This document shows, one piece after another, positions 1 through 7,735 of a stretch of 64,000 bases of DNA (position 1 is the first letter of the stretch; every line of letters starts with the position of its first letter). The notes beneath the pieces are model-generated. The model did no database searches. It had not been told where the DNA came from and saw nothing but the letters and a program-made list of their open reading frames with translations. Made by a program: the position numbers and the translations under genes. Source of the DNA: Methylophaga sp. OBS1 (GTDB taxonomy: Bacteria; Pseudomonadota; Gammaproteobacteria; Nitrosococcales; Methylophagaceae); assembly GCF_026319365.1 (NCBI RefSeq), contig NZ_JAPDMS010000001.1, forward strand, positions 372,977 through 436,976, in the 5' to 3' direction.

Positions 1-65
1 TCAAACCTGGCCAACCATTAAATCGTTTACTGATTCGGCCCTGGAAACATTCTAAACTAGTCTGT

Positions 66-86
66 CCCGGCAACCTCGTTGCCGGG
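66..86 (+). promoter_or_regulatory. Leader hairpin before bufferin operon
   Basis: A perfect 9-bp inverted repeat (CCCGGCAAC / GTTGCCGGG) with a CTC loop lies 21 bases before the thioredoxin start codon. No T-tract follows, so it is either the end of an upstream transcript outside the window or a structure in the 5' leader. The sequence does not decide between these. Confidence 0.45.
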
Positions 87-107
87 GCTCAATTCTGGAG
101 AAAGAGG

Positions 108-425
108 ATGAAACAAATAGCAACCATGGATGATTTTGAGACTGAGAAACAGCAGCACGAATATTTGTTGCTGAAAATTTCAGCCTCATGGTGTGAACCG
201 TGCCGACGCTTTGCCCCGGTTATTGAGTCCGTCTCTGCCGAGCGTCATGACATATCTGTCGCAGAGATCGATGTTGATGCGCTGCCCGATGTCCGTGAAG
301 TGTTCAAGGTGCGTTCAGTCCCTACGCTGATCATGCTCAAAAATGGTTCACAAATCGACTCGCTGGTTGGTTCACAACCCGGCGACAACGTTAACGCGTG
401 GATTGACCACGCTATTCAAGCCTAA
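108..425 (+). CDS. Thioredoxin-family protein of the bufferin operon
   Basis: A 105-residue protein with the thioredoxin fold pattern. The active site is W28-C29-E30-P31-C32, where classical thioredoxin has WCGPC, and the cis-proline region is VRSVPT at about residues 68-73. There is no signal peptide, so it should act in the cytoplasm. A GGAGAAAGAGG ribosome site precedes the ATG. The stop is only 9 bases before bufA1, so the two are probably co-transcribed. Since the bufferin precursor carries four cysteines that are modified before export, a cytoplasmic thioredoxin could keep them reduced. That role is inference. The family assignment is firm. Confidence 0.88.
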   Translation: MKQIATMDDFETEKQQHEYLLLKISASWCEPCRRFAPVIESVSAERHDISVAEIDVDALPDVREVFKVRSVPTLIMLKNGSQIDSLVGSQPGDNVNAWIDHAIQA

Positions 426-434
426 GAGGAATAA

Positions 435-716
435 ATGATGAAAAACAATGCCATTATCGCTGCGGCTATCGCAGCCACAGTGTCGCTGAGTGTGACCGTT
501 CCCATGACTGCCCACGCTGCCAGTAAGGAAAAATGCTACGGCGTAGCTAAAGCCGGTCAGAACGATTGTGCCAACCTGGCAGGTACCCACTCCTGTGCGG
601 CGCAATCCAAAGTCGATAACGACCCGGGTGAATGGAAGCTAGTGCCAGTTGGTACCTGTACTGACCTGGGTGGTTACTCCAAAGACGAAGCCAAAGCGCT
701 GTTGAGCGCTAATTGA
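435..716 (+). CDS. bufA1: Bufferin precursor BufA1 (DUF2282)
   Basis: A 93-residue DUF2282 protein. It has an N-terminal signal peptide (hydrophobic stretch about 6-25, likely cleavage after A-H-A at 28) and exactly four cysteines in the mature part (C34, C45, C54, C75). DUF2282 proteins made next to a DUF692 enzyme have recently been described as bufferins, ribosomally made peptides whose cysteines are modified and which bind copper in the periplasm. The downstream DUF692, DUF2063 and DoxX genes fit that operon. Translation can start at either of two adjacent ATGs (435 or 438) behind AGAGGA. Copper as the ligand is taken from the family, not visible here. Confidence 0.9.
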   Translation: MMKNNAIIAAAIAATVSLSVTVPMTAHAASKEKCYGVAKAGQNDCANLAGTHSCAAQSKVDNDPGEWKLVPVGTCTDLGGYSKDEAKALLSAN

Positions 717-780
717 TCTGCACTTTGATCTTCGAAATGGAAATGCACTGATGTTCATTAACGAGGCTATGGAGGCAGCG

Positions 781-1623
781 ATGATTCAAGTTGGCGTAGG
801 TTTACGATCAGCACACTACGAGGCAGCGATGACTCCTGCCCCCATAGACTTCGTTGAAGTGCATGCAGAAAACTTTTTCGCTGAGGGAGGTGTGACGCAT
901 GACTTGTTAATGTCGGTAGCAGAGCAATACAAGATCAGTTTGCACGGTACTTCATTGGGACTCGGCTCTTTGCAACCGCCCCCACTTTCTCACTTAAAGA
1001 AAATGAAGCGTCTGATAGACAGGTGCTCTCCTTTTCTCATTTCAGATCATGCTTGTTTCAGTTGGTCTGACGATGGCAACTCGGCAGTTCATGCCGGTGA
1101 TTTGCTGCCAATCCGCTTTGATAATGAAACATTACAGGCAATGACCAATAACATTCAGCGAGTGCAGGATTTATTCGGCCGTCAGATTCTGATCGAAAAT
1201 ATCTCCTCATATATAGCCTTTGAGGGTTCGGTCATACCGGAAACCGAATTTTTCAACAGGCTCTGTGATGTTACCGGCTGTGGTTTGTTGCTGGATCTTC
1301 ACAATCTTTACGTCAATGCCCATAACGCGGGTGCCAAGCAGCCTCTGGATAATGTTTTGGCCACGCTTACCGCGCTGGACCCACACATTGTTAAAGAAAT
1401 TCACTTGGCCGGTATTCATGATATGGCTCAGGAAACCTGGATCGATGACCATAGCGGCCCGGTTAGTTCGGATACCTGGATTACTTATGCGGATGCGATC
1501 AGACGATTTGGCGCTGTACCGACATTAATCGAATGGGACACGCGCTTACCTGCATGGTCAACGCTCATCTCTGAGGCGAGTACAGCCGCTTCTTTTGCCA
1601 TGAGAGCACTCGAAAATGCGTAA
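781..1623 (+). CDS. bufB: MNIO-family enzyme BufB (DUF692)
   Basis: A DUF692/MNIO (multinuclear non-heme iron oxidative) enzyme, predicted to modify the cysteines of BufA1 in the cytoplasm. Visible family motifs include VHAENFF near the N terminus, SLHGTSLGLGS, ISDHACFS, LIENISSY, LLLDLHNLYVNAHN, EIHLAGIHD, DDHSGPVS and PTLIEWD, which carry the His, Asp and Glu iron ligands of the family. Three in-frame ATGs exist (751, 769, 781). I chose 781 (280 aa) because GGAGG at 771-775 sits at ideal spacing and the protein then begins MIQVGVGLRSAHY, as family members do. The 3' end overlaps bufC by 8 bases, so the enzyme and its partner are coupled. Confidence 0.92.
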   Translation: MIQVGVGLRSAHYEAAMTPAPIDFVEVHAENFFAEGGVTHDLLMSVAEQYKISLHGTSLGLGSLQPPPLSHLKKMKRLIDRCSPFLISDHACFSWSDDGNSAVHAGDLLPIRFDNETLQAMTNNIQRVQDLFGRQILIENISSYIAFEGSVIPETEFFNRLCDVTGCGLLLDLHNLYVNAHNAGAKQPLDNVLATLTALDPHIVKEIHLAGIHDMAQETWIDDHSGPVSSDTWITYADAIRRFGAVPTLIEWDTRLPAWSTLISEASTAASFAMRALENA

Positions 1624-2350
1624 TTATCAGGCAAGTCTTTTCGAGGCGATATGGAACGGAAAAGACGACTCATTCAGTCATGCTGGTCTTGCTGTATACA
1701 GACAAAACCTGTTGATGAACGCAGAGCGGGCCCTATCAATAAGTTATCCAACGGTAGTGGAGCTAGTTGGTGAGGAATTCTTTTCCATGCTGGCAAGAAC
1801 CTTTGTTGGCCAGGAGAAACTGGTAGAGGGTGATTGGGGGATGTGGGGTAATACATTCCCAGACTGGTTAGGGCAACTTGAGAATCTTTCCCCTTTTCCA
1901 TTCATTGCCGACAGCGCCAGACTGGACTTGTTATGCCACCTGGCAGAGAGAGAGCAAAGTCACATAACTCCGGCTGGATGCCCTCAAGCTGATGCCGATT
2001 TGAGTCAGCTACATATTCATTACTGTGCCGGCAGCCAACTGCTGGATTCCATTTATCCCATCGTCGACATCTGGATGGCGCATCAAACAAAAAACCCTGA
2101 TGAGCGACAACAATGTTTAAGCAGTGCGAAGCACAAGCTCTCACAGGGGCGCGGGCAAAAAGCTGTGATATGGCGGCCTGCCTGGAAGGCATTGGTTCGT
2201 GAGGTAGAGCCAAGCGAATCAGATTGGTTAGACCTGACCATGGGTGGGGTTTCAATTTCAGATGCACTGGACCAGCTGAGTCAGCGATTTGTATTGGCTG
2301 ACTGGCTTATTCAATCGACCGGTGAAGGTCTTGTCACTGGTTTTTATTAG
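1616..2350 (+). CDS. bufC: BufC partner protein (DUF2063/HvfC-like)
   Basis: A 244-residue protein with an N-terminal DUF2063 domain (about residues 1-95, with AVYRQN, SYPTVVELVGEEFF and FPDWL), followed by a less conserved C-terminal half. DUF2063 proteins pair with DUF692 enzymes and are thought to recognise the precursor and present it to the enzyme. The gene starts inside the end of bufB (8-base overlap) and stops 11 bases before the DoxX gene, so one transcript is expected. No signal peptide or membrane segment is visible, as expected for a cytoplasmic partner. Confidence 0.88.
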   Translation: MRNYQASLFEAIWNGKDDSFSHAGLAVYRQNLLMNAERALSISYPTVVELVGEEFFSMLARTFVGQEKLVEGDWGMWGNTFPDWLGQLENLSPFPFIADSARLDLLCHLAEREQSHITPAGCPQADADLSQLHIHYCAGSQLLDSIYPIVDIWMAHQTKNPDERQQCLSSAKHKLSQGRGQKAVIWRPAWKALVREVEPSESDWLDLTMGGVSISDALDQLSQRFVLADWLIQSTGEGLVTGFY

Positions 2351-2361
2351 GAGATAACACA

Positions 2362-2814
2362 ATGACTTATTTCAACTATCGTATTCCCTACTCTGATTAT
2401 GTCATGCTGGCTCGTTCCATACTTGAGTCAGTCACATTGCTGGGTGTTAGGGTTTATTTGTTTACCACATTTTTTTTCGCGGGTTTTAACAAACTCAAAA
2501 ACTGGGAATCCACCCTATTCTTATTTGAGTATGAGTATGCCGTTCCGCTCTTGAGGCATGATTTTGCAGCTTACCTTGGAACAGCCAGTGAAATCATTCT
2601 GCCTGCGATGTTATTACTCGGACTTCTCACTCCCTTTGCAGCTCTGGGCTTGTTTATTTTCAATATTGTGGCGGTTCTGAGCCTGGCTGATATGGCCCCG
2701 GCTGCCTTTTTGTTGCATGTCATTTGGGGCGGGATGATTTTCAGTTTGATTGTGTGGGGAGCAGGAAAGGCTTCACTTGATAACGTGCTTTTCAGTGCCA
2801 AAGGCTCAACCTGA
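2362..2814 (+). CDS. DoxX-family membrane protein of bufferin operon
   Basis: A 150-residue DoxX-like integral membrane protein with about four hydrophobic segments (roughly 26-44, 73-93, 95-113, 118-138). The pattern FFFAGFNKLKNWESTLFLFEYEY is typical of the family's first loop. DoxX proteins are regular last members of DUF2282/DUF692/DUF2063 operons. Their role in bufferin maturation, perhaps in membrane redox chemistry, is not established. GGAGAT precedes the ATG. A strong terminator follows 28 bases after the stop, marking the operon end. Confidence 0.82.
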   Translation: MTYFNYRIPYSDYVMLARSILESVTLLGVRVYLFTTFFFAGFNKLKNWESTLFLFEYEYAVPLLRHDFAAYLGTASEIILPAMLLLGLLTPFAALGLFIFNIVAVLSLADMAPAAFLLHVIWGGMIFSLIVWGAGKASLDNVLFSAKGST

Positions 2815-2842
2815 ATCAACTTCAGATTTTAATTCAGCTTCA

Positions 2843-2876
2843 GGGTAGCAATGCTGCACATTGCTACCCTTTTTTT
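2843..2876 (+). terminator. Rho-independent terminator of bufferin operon
   Basis: An 11-bp perfect stem (GGGTAGCAATG / CATTGCTACCC) with a CTGCA loop is followed directly by seven T residues. It lies just after the DoxX gene. Confidence 0.93.
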
Positions 2877-3041
2877 ATCTATTACTAACGATTAATTCTT
2901 CCTTACCTACTTTCCGTAGCCGCAGGCAAACAGGTATGGATGAATGGACACATCCTCTTTACTTTTGGACATCCGGCAGGAAGTGAATCCACTTAACATG
3001 GCATCACTGCATTGGGCAGTGCAACCTATTGAGGATTTATT

Positions 3042-3353
3042 ATGCACAACTATCAAAAATTGAACTCAGTCATTTTCGCTTTAACGATCAGCGCTTCAGG
3101 CTTATCTGTTGCTGAAACGTTTCCACCGGAACATCTCAATGTAAATCTGGACTTGCAAGCGAAACAACAAGTGGTGGCGCATGAGGTGTTGAGCAAGCAC
3201 AATAATCAGCGTGTGCTCTCATCTCCACAGCATATCTATCAGTATATCGACGCGGCAAAAGCCCCACGCCCTGTTGAACTTGATGAAGAGAAAGCTGCTA
3301 AACAAGCGGTGATGGCGAACTCTTCATTACATTTATTTAATTATTACAATTAG
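3042..3353 (+). CDS. Small secreted protein, unknown function
   Basis: A 103-residue protein that I do not recognise. Residues 1-25 form a signal peptide (hydrophobic SVIFALTISASGLSV, likely cleavage near V-A-E). The mature part is polar, lacks cysteine, and is rich in Gln, Ala and Lys with a charged segment EEKAAKQAVM, which suggests a small helical periplasmic protein. TTGAGGA precedes the ATG. It has its own 5' region of about 160 bases after the bufferin terminator, so it is probably transcribed separately. Confidence 0.6.
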   Translation: MHNYQKLNSVIFALTISASGLSVAETFPPEHLNVNLDLQAKQQVVAHEVLSKHNNQRVLSSPQHIYQYIDAAKAPRPVELDEEKAAKQAVMANSSLHLFNYYN

Positions 3354-3360
3354 TAAGCCG

Positions 3361-3390
3361 GATGCCCGTTGACTCAGTGCAACGGGCATC
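3361..3390. terminator. Hairpin between convergent genes
   Basis: An 11-bp perfect inverted repeat (GATGCCCGTTG / CAACGGGCATC) with an 8-base loop sits between the convergent ends of the small secreted gene and the LysR gene. No T-tract is present on either strand, so it is a likely bidirectional end structure but not a canonical terminator. Confidence 0.55.
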
Positions 3391-3395
3391 ACCCA

Positions 3396-4295
3396 TCAAT
3401 TCAAGGAAGGCTGGGCCCTGAGGTGTTCTACCATCCAATCGATTAATGTTCTTGTTCTGGCCGAAGAGTAACGTCCCTCTCTGTGGACAACATGAACAGG
3501 AACAGGGCGAGGCTCGAACTCACTCAAAATAATTTTCAAAGCGCCACTGGCCAGACTTTCAGCTACCTGATAAGACAGTAATCGCGTTATTCCCATGTGA
3601 GAGATAACTGCTTTCTCAGCTGAAAAATTATCACTGACAGTCAGAAATGGATTGACTCTGACACTGGTATTTTTCCCACCTTTAGAAAACCTCAACTCAT
3701 TCGTCGGGCTTAAGCCTCTTGCCAGAATAATTCTGTGATCACTCAGGTCTTCAGGTTTTTGGGGGTATCCATATTCATTTAAGTATTGCGTTGAAGCGCA
3801 GAACACACGCCTGACTGCCCCAACCTTGATGGCCTTATATGTTGAATCCTGTAATTCACCGATTCTGACAGCAACATCAATCCCCTCTTCCAGCATGTTG
3901 ACAACGCGATCGACGAAAAGCGCATCAAGTTGCATTTCCGGGTATTGCTTCAGGTAGCTGACGATACCGTCCATTACATACAAGCGACCGAACAAAACGG
4001 AAGCTGTGATTCTTACTAGCCCCCTGGGGACAGCATTTTTCCCTCTTACGGCATCATCAGCTTCCTCAGAGAGCGTGACGATATGTTTGGCATCCTTGTA
4101 ATAACGCTGACCAGCTTCGGTGATTTGTAGGTGTCTGGTGGTGCGTTGCAAAAGCTTGACCCCCAGCCGTGTTTCCAGTTCTGTAATAGCCCGACTTACT
4201 GCGGGGGGACTCAGCCTCAGCTTTCGAGCAGCACTGGCAAACCCCTCGTTATCAACGACGGCGACAAAAACGGTCATTAAATGTAATCGGTCCAT
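3396..4295 (-). CDS. LysR-family transcriptional regulator
   Basis: A 299-residue LysR-type regulator. The N-terminal winged helix-turn-helix (about 1-60) contains GFASAARKLRLSPPAVSRAI and LGVKLLQRTTR. The rest is the periplasmic-binding-like effector domain, with RPVPVHVVHREGR near the end as in the CrgA/PA0477-like subgroup. It is divergent from the gene at 4419 with 123 bases between, the usual arrangement for a LysR protein that controls its neighbour and itself. The effector is unknown. The controlled genes suggest a reactive organic compound, which is inference. Confidence 0.9.
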   Translation of the reverse strand: MDRLHLMTVFVAVVDNEGFASAARKLRLSPPAVSRAITELETRLGVKLLQRTTRHLQITEAGQRYYKDAKHIVTLSEEADDAVRGKNAVPRGLVRITASVLFGRLYVMDGIVSYLKQYPEMQLDALFVDRVVNMLEEGIDVAVRIGELQDSTYKAIKVGAVRRVFCASTQYLNEYGYPQKPEDLSDHRIILARGLSPTNELRFSKGGKNTSVRVNPFLTVSDNFSAEKAVISHMGITRLLSYQVAESLASGALKIILSEFEPRPVPVHVVHREGRYSSARTRTLIDWMVEHLRAQPSLN

Positions 4296-4418
4296 TGATT
4301 ATTCCATTATATGAAATAGTGAATTAGTCATTTGCTCTATTATTTTATTATTGATAATACCCAATAATGTTCTCACTGGATACTTAAGTGCCAGTTTCAA
4401 TTAATAGGAGAACGAGAC
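4296..4418. promoter_or_regulatory. Divergent promoter region, LysR / CMD-like gene
   Basis: This 123-base AT-rich spacer must hold the promoters of both divergent genes and, by family rule, LysR sites of the T-N11-A type. The stretch around 4340-4365 is a run of near-palindromic TATTA/TAATA words that could serve, but no single operator stands out. Confidence 0.4.
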
Positions 4419-4964
4419 ATGAGTAGAATCACAACCGTCACAGACGATATTGCTAACAGTGAACAGGCTGAACTGTTTGCTGCCATTAAATCCAACTTGG
4501 GCATTGTGCCAAATTTCCTTCGCGTCTTTGCTAATTCACCAGACGCACTGAAAGCCTTTCTGGGTTTTCATCATATTGCAGGTAATGGCTCACTGGATGC
4601 AGCAACACGTGAGCGTATTGCTCTGACATTAGCTCAGAGAAACGAATGCGAATACTGCCTATCCGCACACACTGCGATTGGTCGCAAGACCGGTTTGAAT
4701 ACTGCTGAGATAAACAGCAACCGTAATGGTGATAGTCAGGACGCGAAAGCAGCGGTCGCTGTTAAGTTTTCACGTTCACTCGTTGAGCATCTCGGTGATG
4801 TTACGACTGCAGAGGTTGAGGAACTGCGACATGCCGGTTTCACCGATGCCGATATTGTAGAAATCATCACCCACACGGGTATCAATTTGCTGACCAATAT
4901 TTTAAGCAAGGCCAGTCGTATTGATATTGACTTTCCCAGAGTCGATTTGAATCAGGCTGCATAA
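4419..4964 (+). CDS. Carboxymuconolactone decarboxylase/AhpD-like protein
   Basis: A 181-residue all-helical CMD-family protein of the peroxidase-related type. The active-site motif is E76-C77-E78-Y79-C80-L-S-A-H84, the ExxCxxxxH arrangement of AhpD-like enzymes, where two cysteines and a histidine relay electrons or reduce peroxide. AGGAGA lies 10 bases before the ATG. It is the first gene of a rightward cluster opposite the LysR gene. Being a peroxide- or electrophile-linked reductase is family knowledge, and the substrate is not known. Confidence 0.85.
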   Translation: MSRITTVTDDIANSEQAELFAAIKSNLGIVPNFLRVFANSPDALKAFLGFHHIAGNGSLDAATRERIALTLAQRNECEYCLSAHTAIGRKTGLNTAEINSNRNGDSQDAKAAVAVKFSRSLVEHLGDVTTAEVEELRHAGFTDADIVEIITHTGINLLTNILSKASRIDIDFPRVDLNQAA

Positions 4965-4972
4965 ATCAGCTC

Positions 4973-4997
4973 AATGCCCGGCCCTCGGCCGGGCATT
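4973..4997 (+). terminator. GC-rich hairpin between CMD-like and PPOX-like genes
   Basis: A perfect 11-bp stem (AATGCCCGGCC / GGCCGGGCATT) with a CTC loop lies 8 bases after the first gene's stop and just before the next gene's ribosome site. No T-run follows. It may stop part of the transcription or protect the 3' end of the upstream message, so the first gene can be expressed more than those after it. Confidence 0.55.
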
Positions 4998-5015
4998 CAT
5001 CTTGAGGAAATGTTT

Positions 5016-5573
5016 ATGGCCAGCGCATTTGCAAAAATCGGCTTCACACCGAATGTAAAACAAATACAGAAGGAAATGGGAAGTAGAAAGAACTACCAGT
5101 CACTTGAGCAGGGAGAAACAGTTTCCTCTGTTATTGATGATAAGACCAAACAGTTTATTGAACAGCGGGATAGTTTTTACATGGCTACCATGAATGAAGA
5201 CGGTTGGCCCTACATACAGCACCGTGGCGGACCTAAGGGCTTTCTCAAAGTGCTGGGGAAGAACATGCTCGGTTTTGCCGATTTCAGGGGCAACCGTCAA
5301 TATCTGACGGTTGGCAATTTGCTGGGTAATGACCGGGTTTGCCTGTTTCTGATGAGTTATGGCGAGCGCAGAAGGCTGAAAATTTGGGGACGGGTGAAAG
5401 TCATCAAAGAAAATGATGACCCCGCACAAGTTGCACGCCTTGAGGTAGCCGACTTTCGTGCACCCGTTGAACGGGGAATGATTATTACTATAGAAGCGAT
5501 GGACTGGAACTGCTCTAAATACATCTCGCCTCGCTATACTCAAGAGGAATTAGATACGCAGCTTATTGAGTAG
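5016..5573 (+). CDS. Pyridoxamine 5'-phosphate oxidase-like flavin protein
   Basis: A protein of about 185 residues with the split-barrel FMN-binding fold of PPOX-like proteins. Visible motifs are FYMATMNEDGWPYIQHRGG, LGFADFRGNRQY and LKIWGRVKVI. I chose the ATG at 5016 because GAGG at 5004-5007 is 8 bases upstream, while the ATG at 5010 is too close and the one at 4974 lies inside the hairpin. Members of this subgroup bind FMN and reduce or detoxify small molecules. The exact reaction is unknown. It lies downstream of the CMD-like gene and before the GST gene. Confidence 0.83.
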   Translation: MASAFAKIGFTPNVKQIQKEMGSRKNYQSLEQGETVSSVIDDKTKQFIEQRDSFYMATMNEDGWPYIQHRGGPKGFLKVLGKNMLGFADFRGNRQYLTVGNLLGNDRVCLFLMSYGERRRLKIWGRVKVIKENDDPAQVARLEVADFRAPVERGMIITIEAMDWNCSKYISPRYTQEELDTQLIE

Positions 5574-5662
5574 CCGCTTTTTTAGACGGTCGCAGATCAC
5601 AATACTGTGACTCATTAGTCATCTGAAAATACCGAAAAATTAATCACCAGAGATGAATCCAC

Positions 5663-6277
5663 ATGATCTTATACAACATCGCTTTATCCGGTAACTGCCA
5701 TAAGATTCGACTGATGCTGAGTTTTCTGGGTATTGAGTACAAGACACATGATCTGGATCTCACTGCCTCTGAGCAATCCAGCGACGCCTATTTAGTACTT
5801 AACCCGTTTGGACAAGCCCCCGTGCTGGATGACAACGGCACGGTAATTAGAGACAGTCAGGCGATATTGGTTTACCTGGCCAAAAAATACGGTGATAAAC
5901 AATGGTGGCCTGAGTCATCGGATGAGTTGGCTGAAATCATCTCGTGGTTATCGACGGCCGCTAATGAGATTCAAAACGGCCCTGCTCGGCTTCGAGTACA
6001 TTATAAATTCAGACGCCCGATTGATTTTAAACTAGCCTCTGATACGAGTAATAAAGTGTTGAGAATCATAGAAAGCCACCTTGCAAAGAAGCCTTGGCTG
6101 GTGGGTGAACAGCCTAGCATCGCAGACATAGCCCTGTATCCCTATCTCGCTCTGGCTCATGAAGGTCATATTGATATGACGCCGTATGGGCATATTCAGA
6201 GCTGGAAGAAAAGGTTTGAAGCTTTACCCGGTTATCTGGCAATGCCGGGCATTTTGAATGACGATATTTTGGAGTAA
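5663..6277 (+). CDS. Glutathione S-transferase family protein
   Basis: A 204-residue GST. The N-terminal thioredoxin-like domain (about 1-78) holds SGNCHKIRLML, NPFGQAPVLDDNG and the glutathione-binding D-S-Q-A motif. The helical C-terminal domain (about 90-200) holds the conserved PSIADIALYPYLALAHEG. It probably conjugates or reduces electrophiles with glutathione in the cytoplasm. The gap to the next gene is only 3 bases, so GST and the DUF1348 gene are co-translated. Substrate unknown. Confidence 0.9.
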   Translation: MILYNIALSGNCHKIRLMLSFLGIEYKTHDLDLTASEQSSDAYLVLNPFGQAPVLDDNGTVIRDSQAILVYLAKKYGDKQWWPESSDELAEIISWLSTAANEIQNGPARLRVHYKFRRPIDFKLASDTSNKVLRIIESHLAKKPWLVGEQPSIADIALYPYLALAHEGHIDMTPYGHIQSWKKRFEALPGYLAMPGILNDDILE

Positions 6278-6280
6278 CGA

Positions 6281-6886
6281 ATGACAACTGAAATTAAACC
6301 CCCACTCCCCCCCTTTGATAAAGAATCCGCAATCAAAAAGGTGAGAATGGCAGAAGATGCCTGGAATAGTCGAGATCCTGAGCGTGTGTCTCAAGTCTAT
6401 ACTGAGGATACCATTTGGCGTAACAGGTCAGAATTCCCCCGTGGCCGTAAAGAGGTAAAAGCCTTTTTAGAACGCAAGTGGAGAAAAGAGCTGGATTATC
6501 GGCTCATCAAAGAGCTTTGGGCTTTTGACAACAACCGGATAGCAGTTCGGTTTGCTTATGAGTGGCATGACGATAGTGGTTACTGGTTCCGGTCTTATGG
6601 CAATGAAAACTGGGAGTTCAATCCTGATGGCCTGATGCAGGGACGTTTCGCTTGCATAAATGACTTACCTATCAAAGCGTCTGAGCGTTTGTTCCATTGG
6701 ACACTTGGGAGAAGACCAGATGATCACCCCACTCTGAGTGATTTAAACCTTCAAGTCACCAGGTACGCTCCGGAAAGGGACCTCCGGAGCACAAAAGATA
6801 ATTCAGGGAAGTTCTGCTTCACATCTTTTTATGAAACCCGACCAGGTATCATTTGGCTCCCAGTCAGGGTAAATGTATCTTGCTGA
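6281..6886 (+). CDS. DUF1348 NTF2-like protein with abnormal C-terminal extension
   Basis: Residues 1-157 are a complete DUF1348 (NTF2/SnoaL-like cone fold) protein with [50 protein letters not shown] and [12 protein letters not shown] near the normal family end. Codon 158 (6752-6754) is CAA, one transition away from TAA. Reading then continues 44 residues with no domain character, through a hairpin and 84 bases into the 3' end of the opposite gene. I infer that the usual stop was lost. Function of the family is unknown. Its neighbours suggest a role beside the GST. Confidence 0.82.
   Translation: MTTEIKPPLPPFDKESAIKKVRMAEDAWNSRDPERVSQVYTEDTIWRNRSEFPRGRKEVKAFLERKWRKELDYRLIKELWAFDNNRIAVRFAYEWHDDSGYWFRSYGNENWEFNPDGLMQGRFACINDLPIKASERLFHWTLGRRPDDHPTLSDLNLQVTRYAPERDLRSTKDNSGKFCFTSFYETRPGIIWLPVRVNVSC
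6767..6790. terminator. Hairpin inside the extended DUF1348 reading frame
   Basis: An 8-bp perfect inverted repeat (GCTCCGGA / TCCGGAGC, 8-base loop) lies 12 bases after the suspected lost stop codon. This is where an operon-end hairpin would be expected. No T-tract is seen. Confidence 0.5.
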
Positions 6887-7243
6887 ATCGGCTTTGGATT
6901 GCCTTTTTACGAGGCGACTGTATAGGTAGAGAAATGCAGACGCTCGGTAATTCAAGGCACAATGAACCCAGACTTTGTTTGCAGAAAAAGCATCCATTGC
7001 CCTGGAGAATGCGTGGAAGTGAGATGATTCTGGGGAGTCGAATGGTACAGGGATATGGATATAGGCCATACCCGTTGAGGTGACCAAATAACCCTCATTT
7101 GTGAGCGCGCTCTTTGAGTCAGGCATAGAGAGGTTTATCACCACTTGGTAGCCTTGTTCTGCTATAAGCTCGAAATCCTCTGGGGCTGGCTGACCTGAGC
7201 TTGATAATTGGGGGGATATTTCTAAATAGTTTTTGACTGTCAT
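6803..7243 (-). CDS. Protein tyrosine phosphatase-like protein
   Basis: A 146-residue protein of the dual-specificity or DUF442-like phosphatase type. It opens with [19 protein letters not shown], followed by [13 protein letters not shown] and the catalytic loop [12 protein letters not shown]. That loop has C-x4-R with a downstream Ser, rather than the classical C-x5-R, as I recall for this bacterial subgroup. I chose the ATG at 7243. A TTG 30 bases upstream gives a longer but less likely N terminus. The 3' end overlaps the extended DUF1348 frame on the other strand. Substrate unknown. Confidence 0.75.
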   Translation of the reverse strand: MTVKNYLEISPQLSSSGQPAPEDFELIAEQGYQVVINLSMPDSKSALTNEGYLVTSTGMAYIHIPVPFDSPESSHFHAFSRAMDAFSANKVWVHCALNYRASAFLYLYSRLVKRQSKADSARYIYPDWEPNDTWSGFIKRCEAELP

Positions 7244-7735
7244 GTCATGCACACCAAAGCTGTATAGCGACAATTAATGCTTCGCCTATCTTCATGAACT
7301 TACGTCTCAGTAAGATATTTCATCCTAACTCTAAATATACAATGAATAGGTTTTGATTGGGAATGATGGTGGAAGCCTCACCAATACAGCAATTGTCGGC
7401 TAACTTACTATCCAATAGAGATAGTTGAAAAGGAGTCAGAGAGAGTCTAGCTCGTATCAGTCTATTGACCAATCTTGCATTGGTCGCATTCGCCCGCAAC
7501 TCGATATTGTGTCAACTGGCACTGAAGTAAACCTAAATCCTCATTGCTGAGTCCGTTTTCAAAGGCAGACTTCTTAGTCCTTTATCGCAATTGGTTAGGA
7601 TTTTGTGACAAAGAATGTCATTTGTTTGATAAACGCTGCTCTAGTTAATTTTGAGCAATGGATTACATTGACCGTTTGTGCTAGCCCCCACTATCCTATT
7701 GTTCCTTTATCCACCTCACAGGTATTGAATCATTA
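7244..7735. other. 492-base intergenic region
   Basis: I see no gene, RNA or repeat here. It is AT-rich compared with its neighbours and holds only short frames. The right end carries the likely promoter of yqhA. Confidence 0.5.
7668..7697 (+). promoter_or_regulatory. Candidate sigma-70 promoter of yqhA
   Basis: TTGACC at 7668-7673 and TATCCT at 7692-7697 are separated by 18 bases and lie about 40 bases before the yqhA start. The match is moderate. Confidence 0.4.

Noticed and set aside
43..66. GGAAAC followed by GTC as an ECF-type promoter for the bufferin operon
   Set aside because: The spacing is shorter than usual and the -10 match is poor. It is not supportable from sequence alone.
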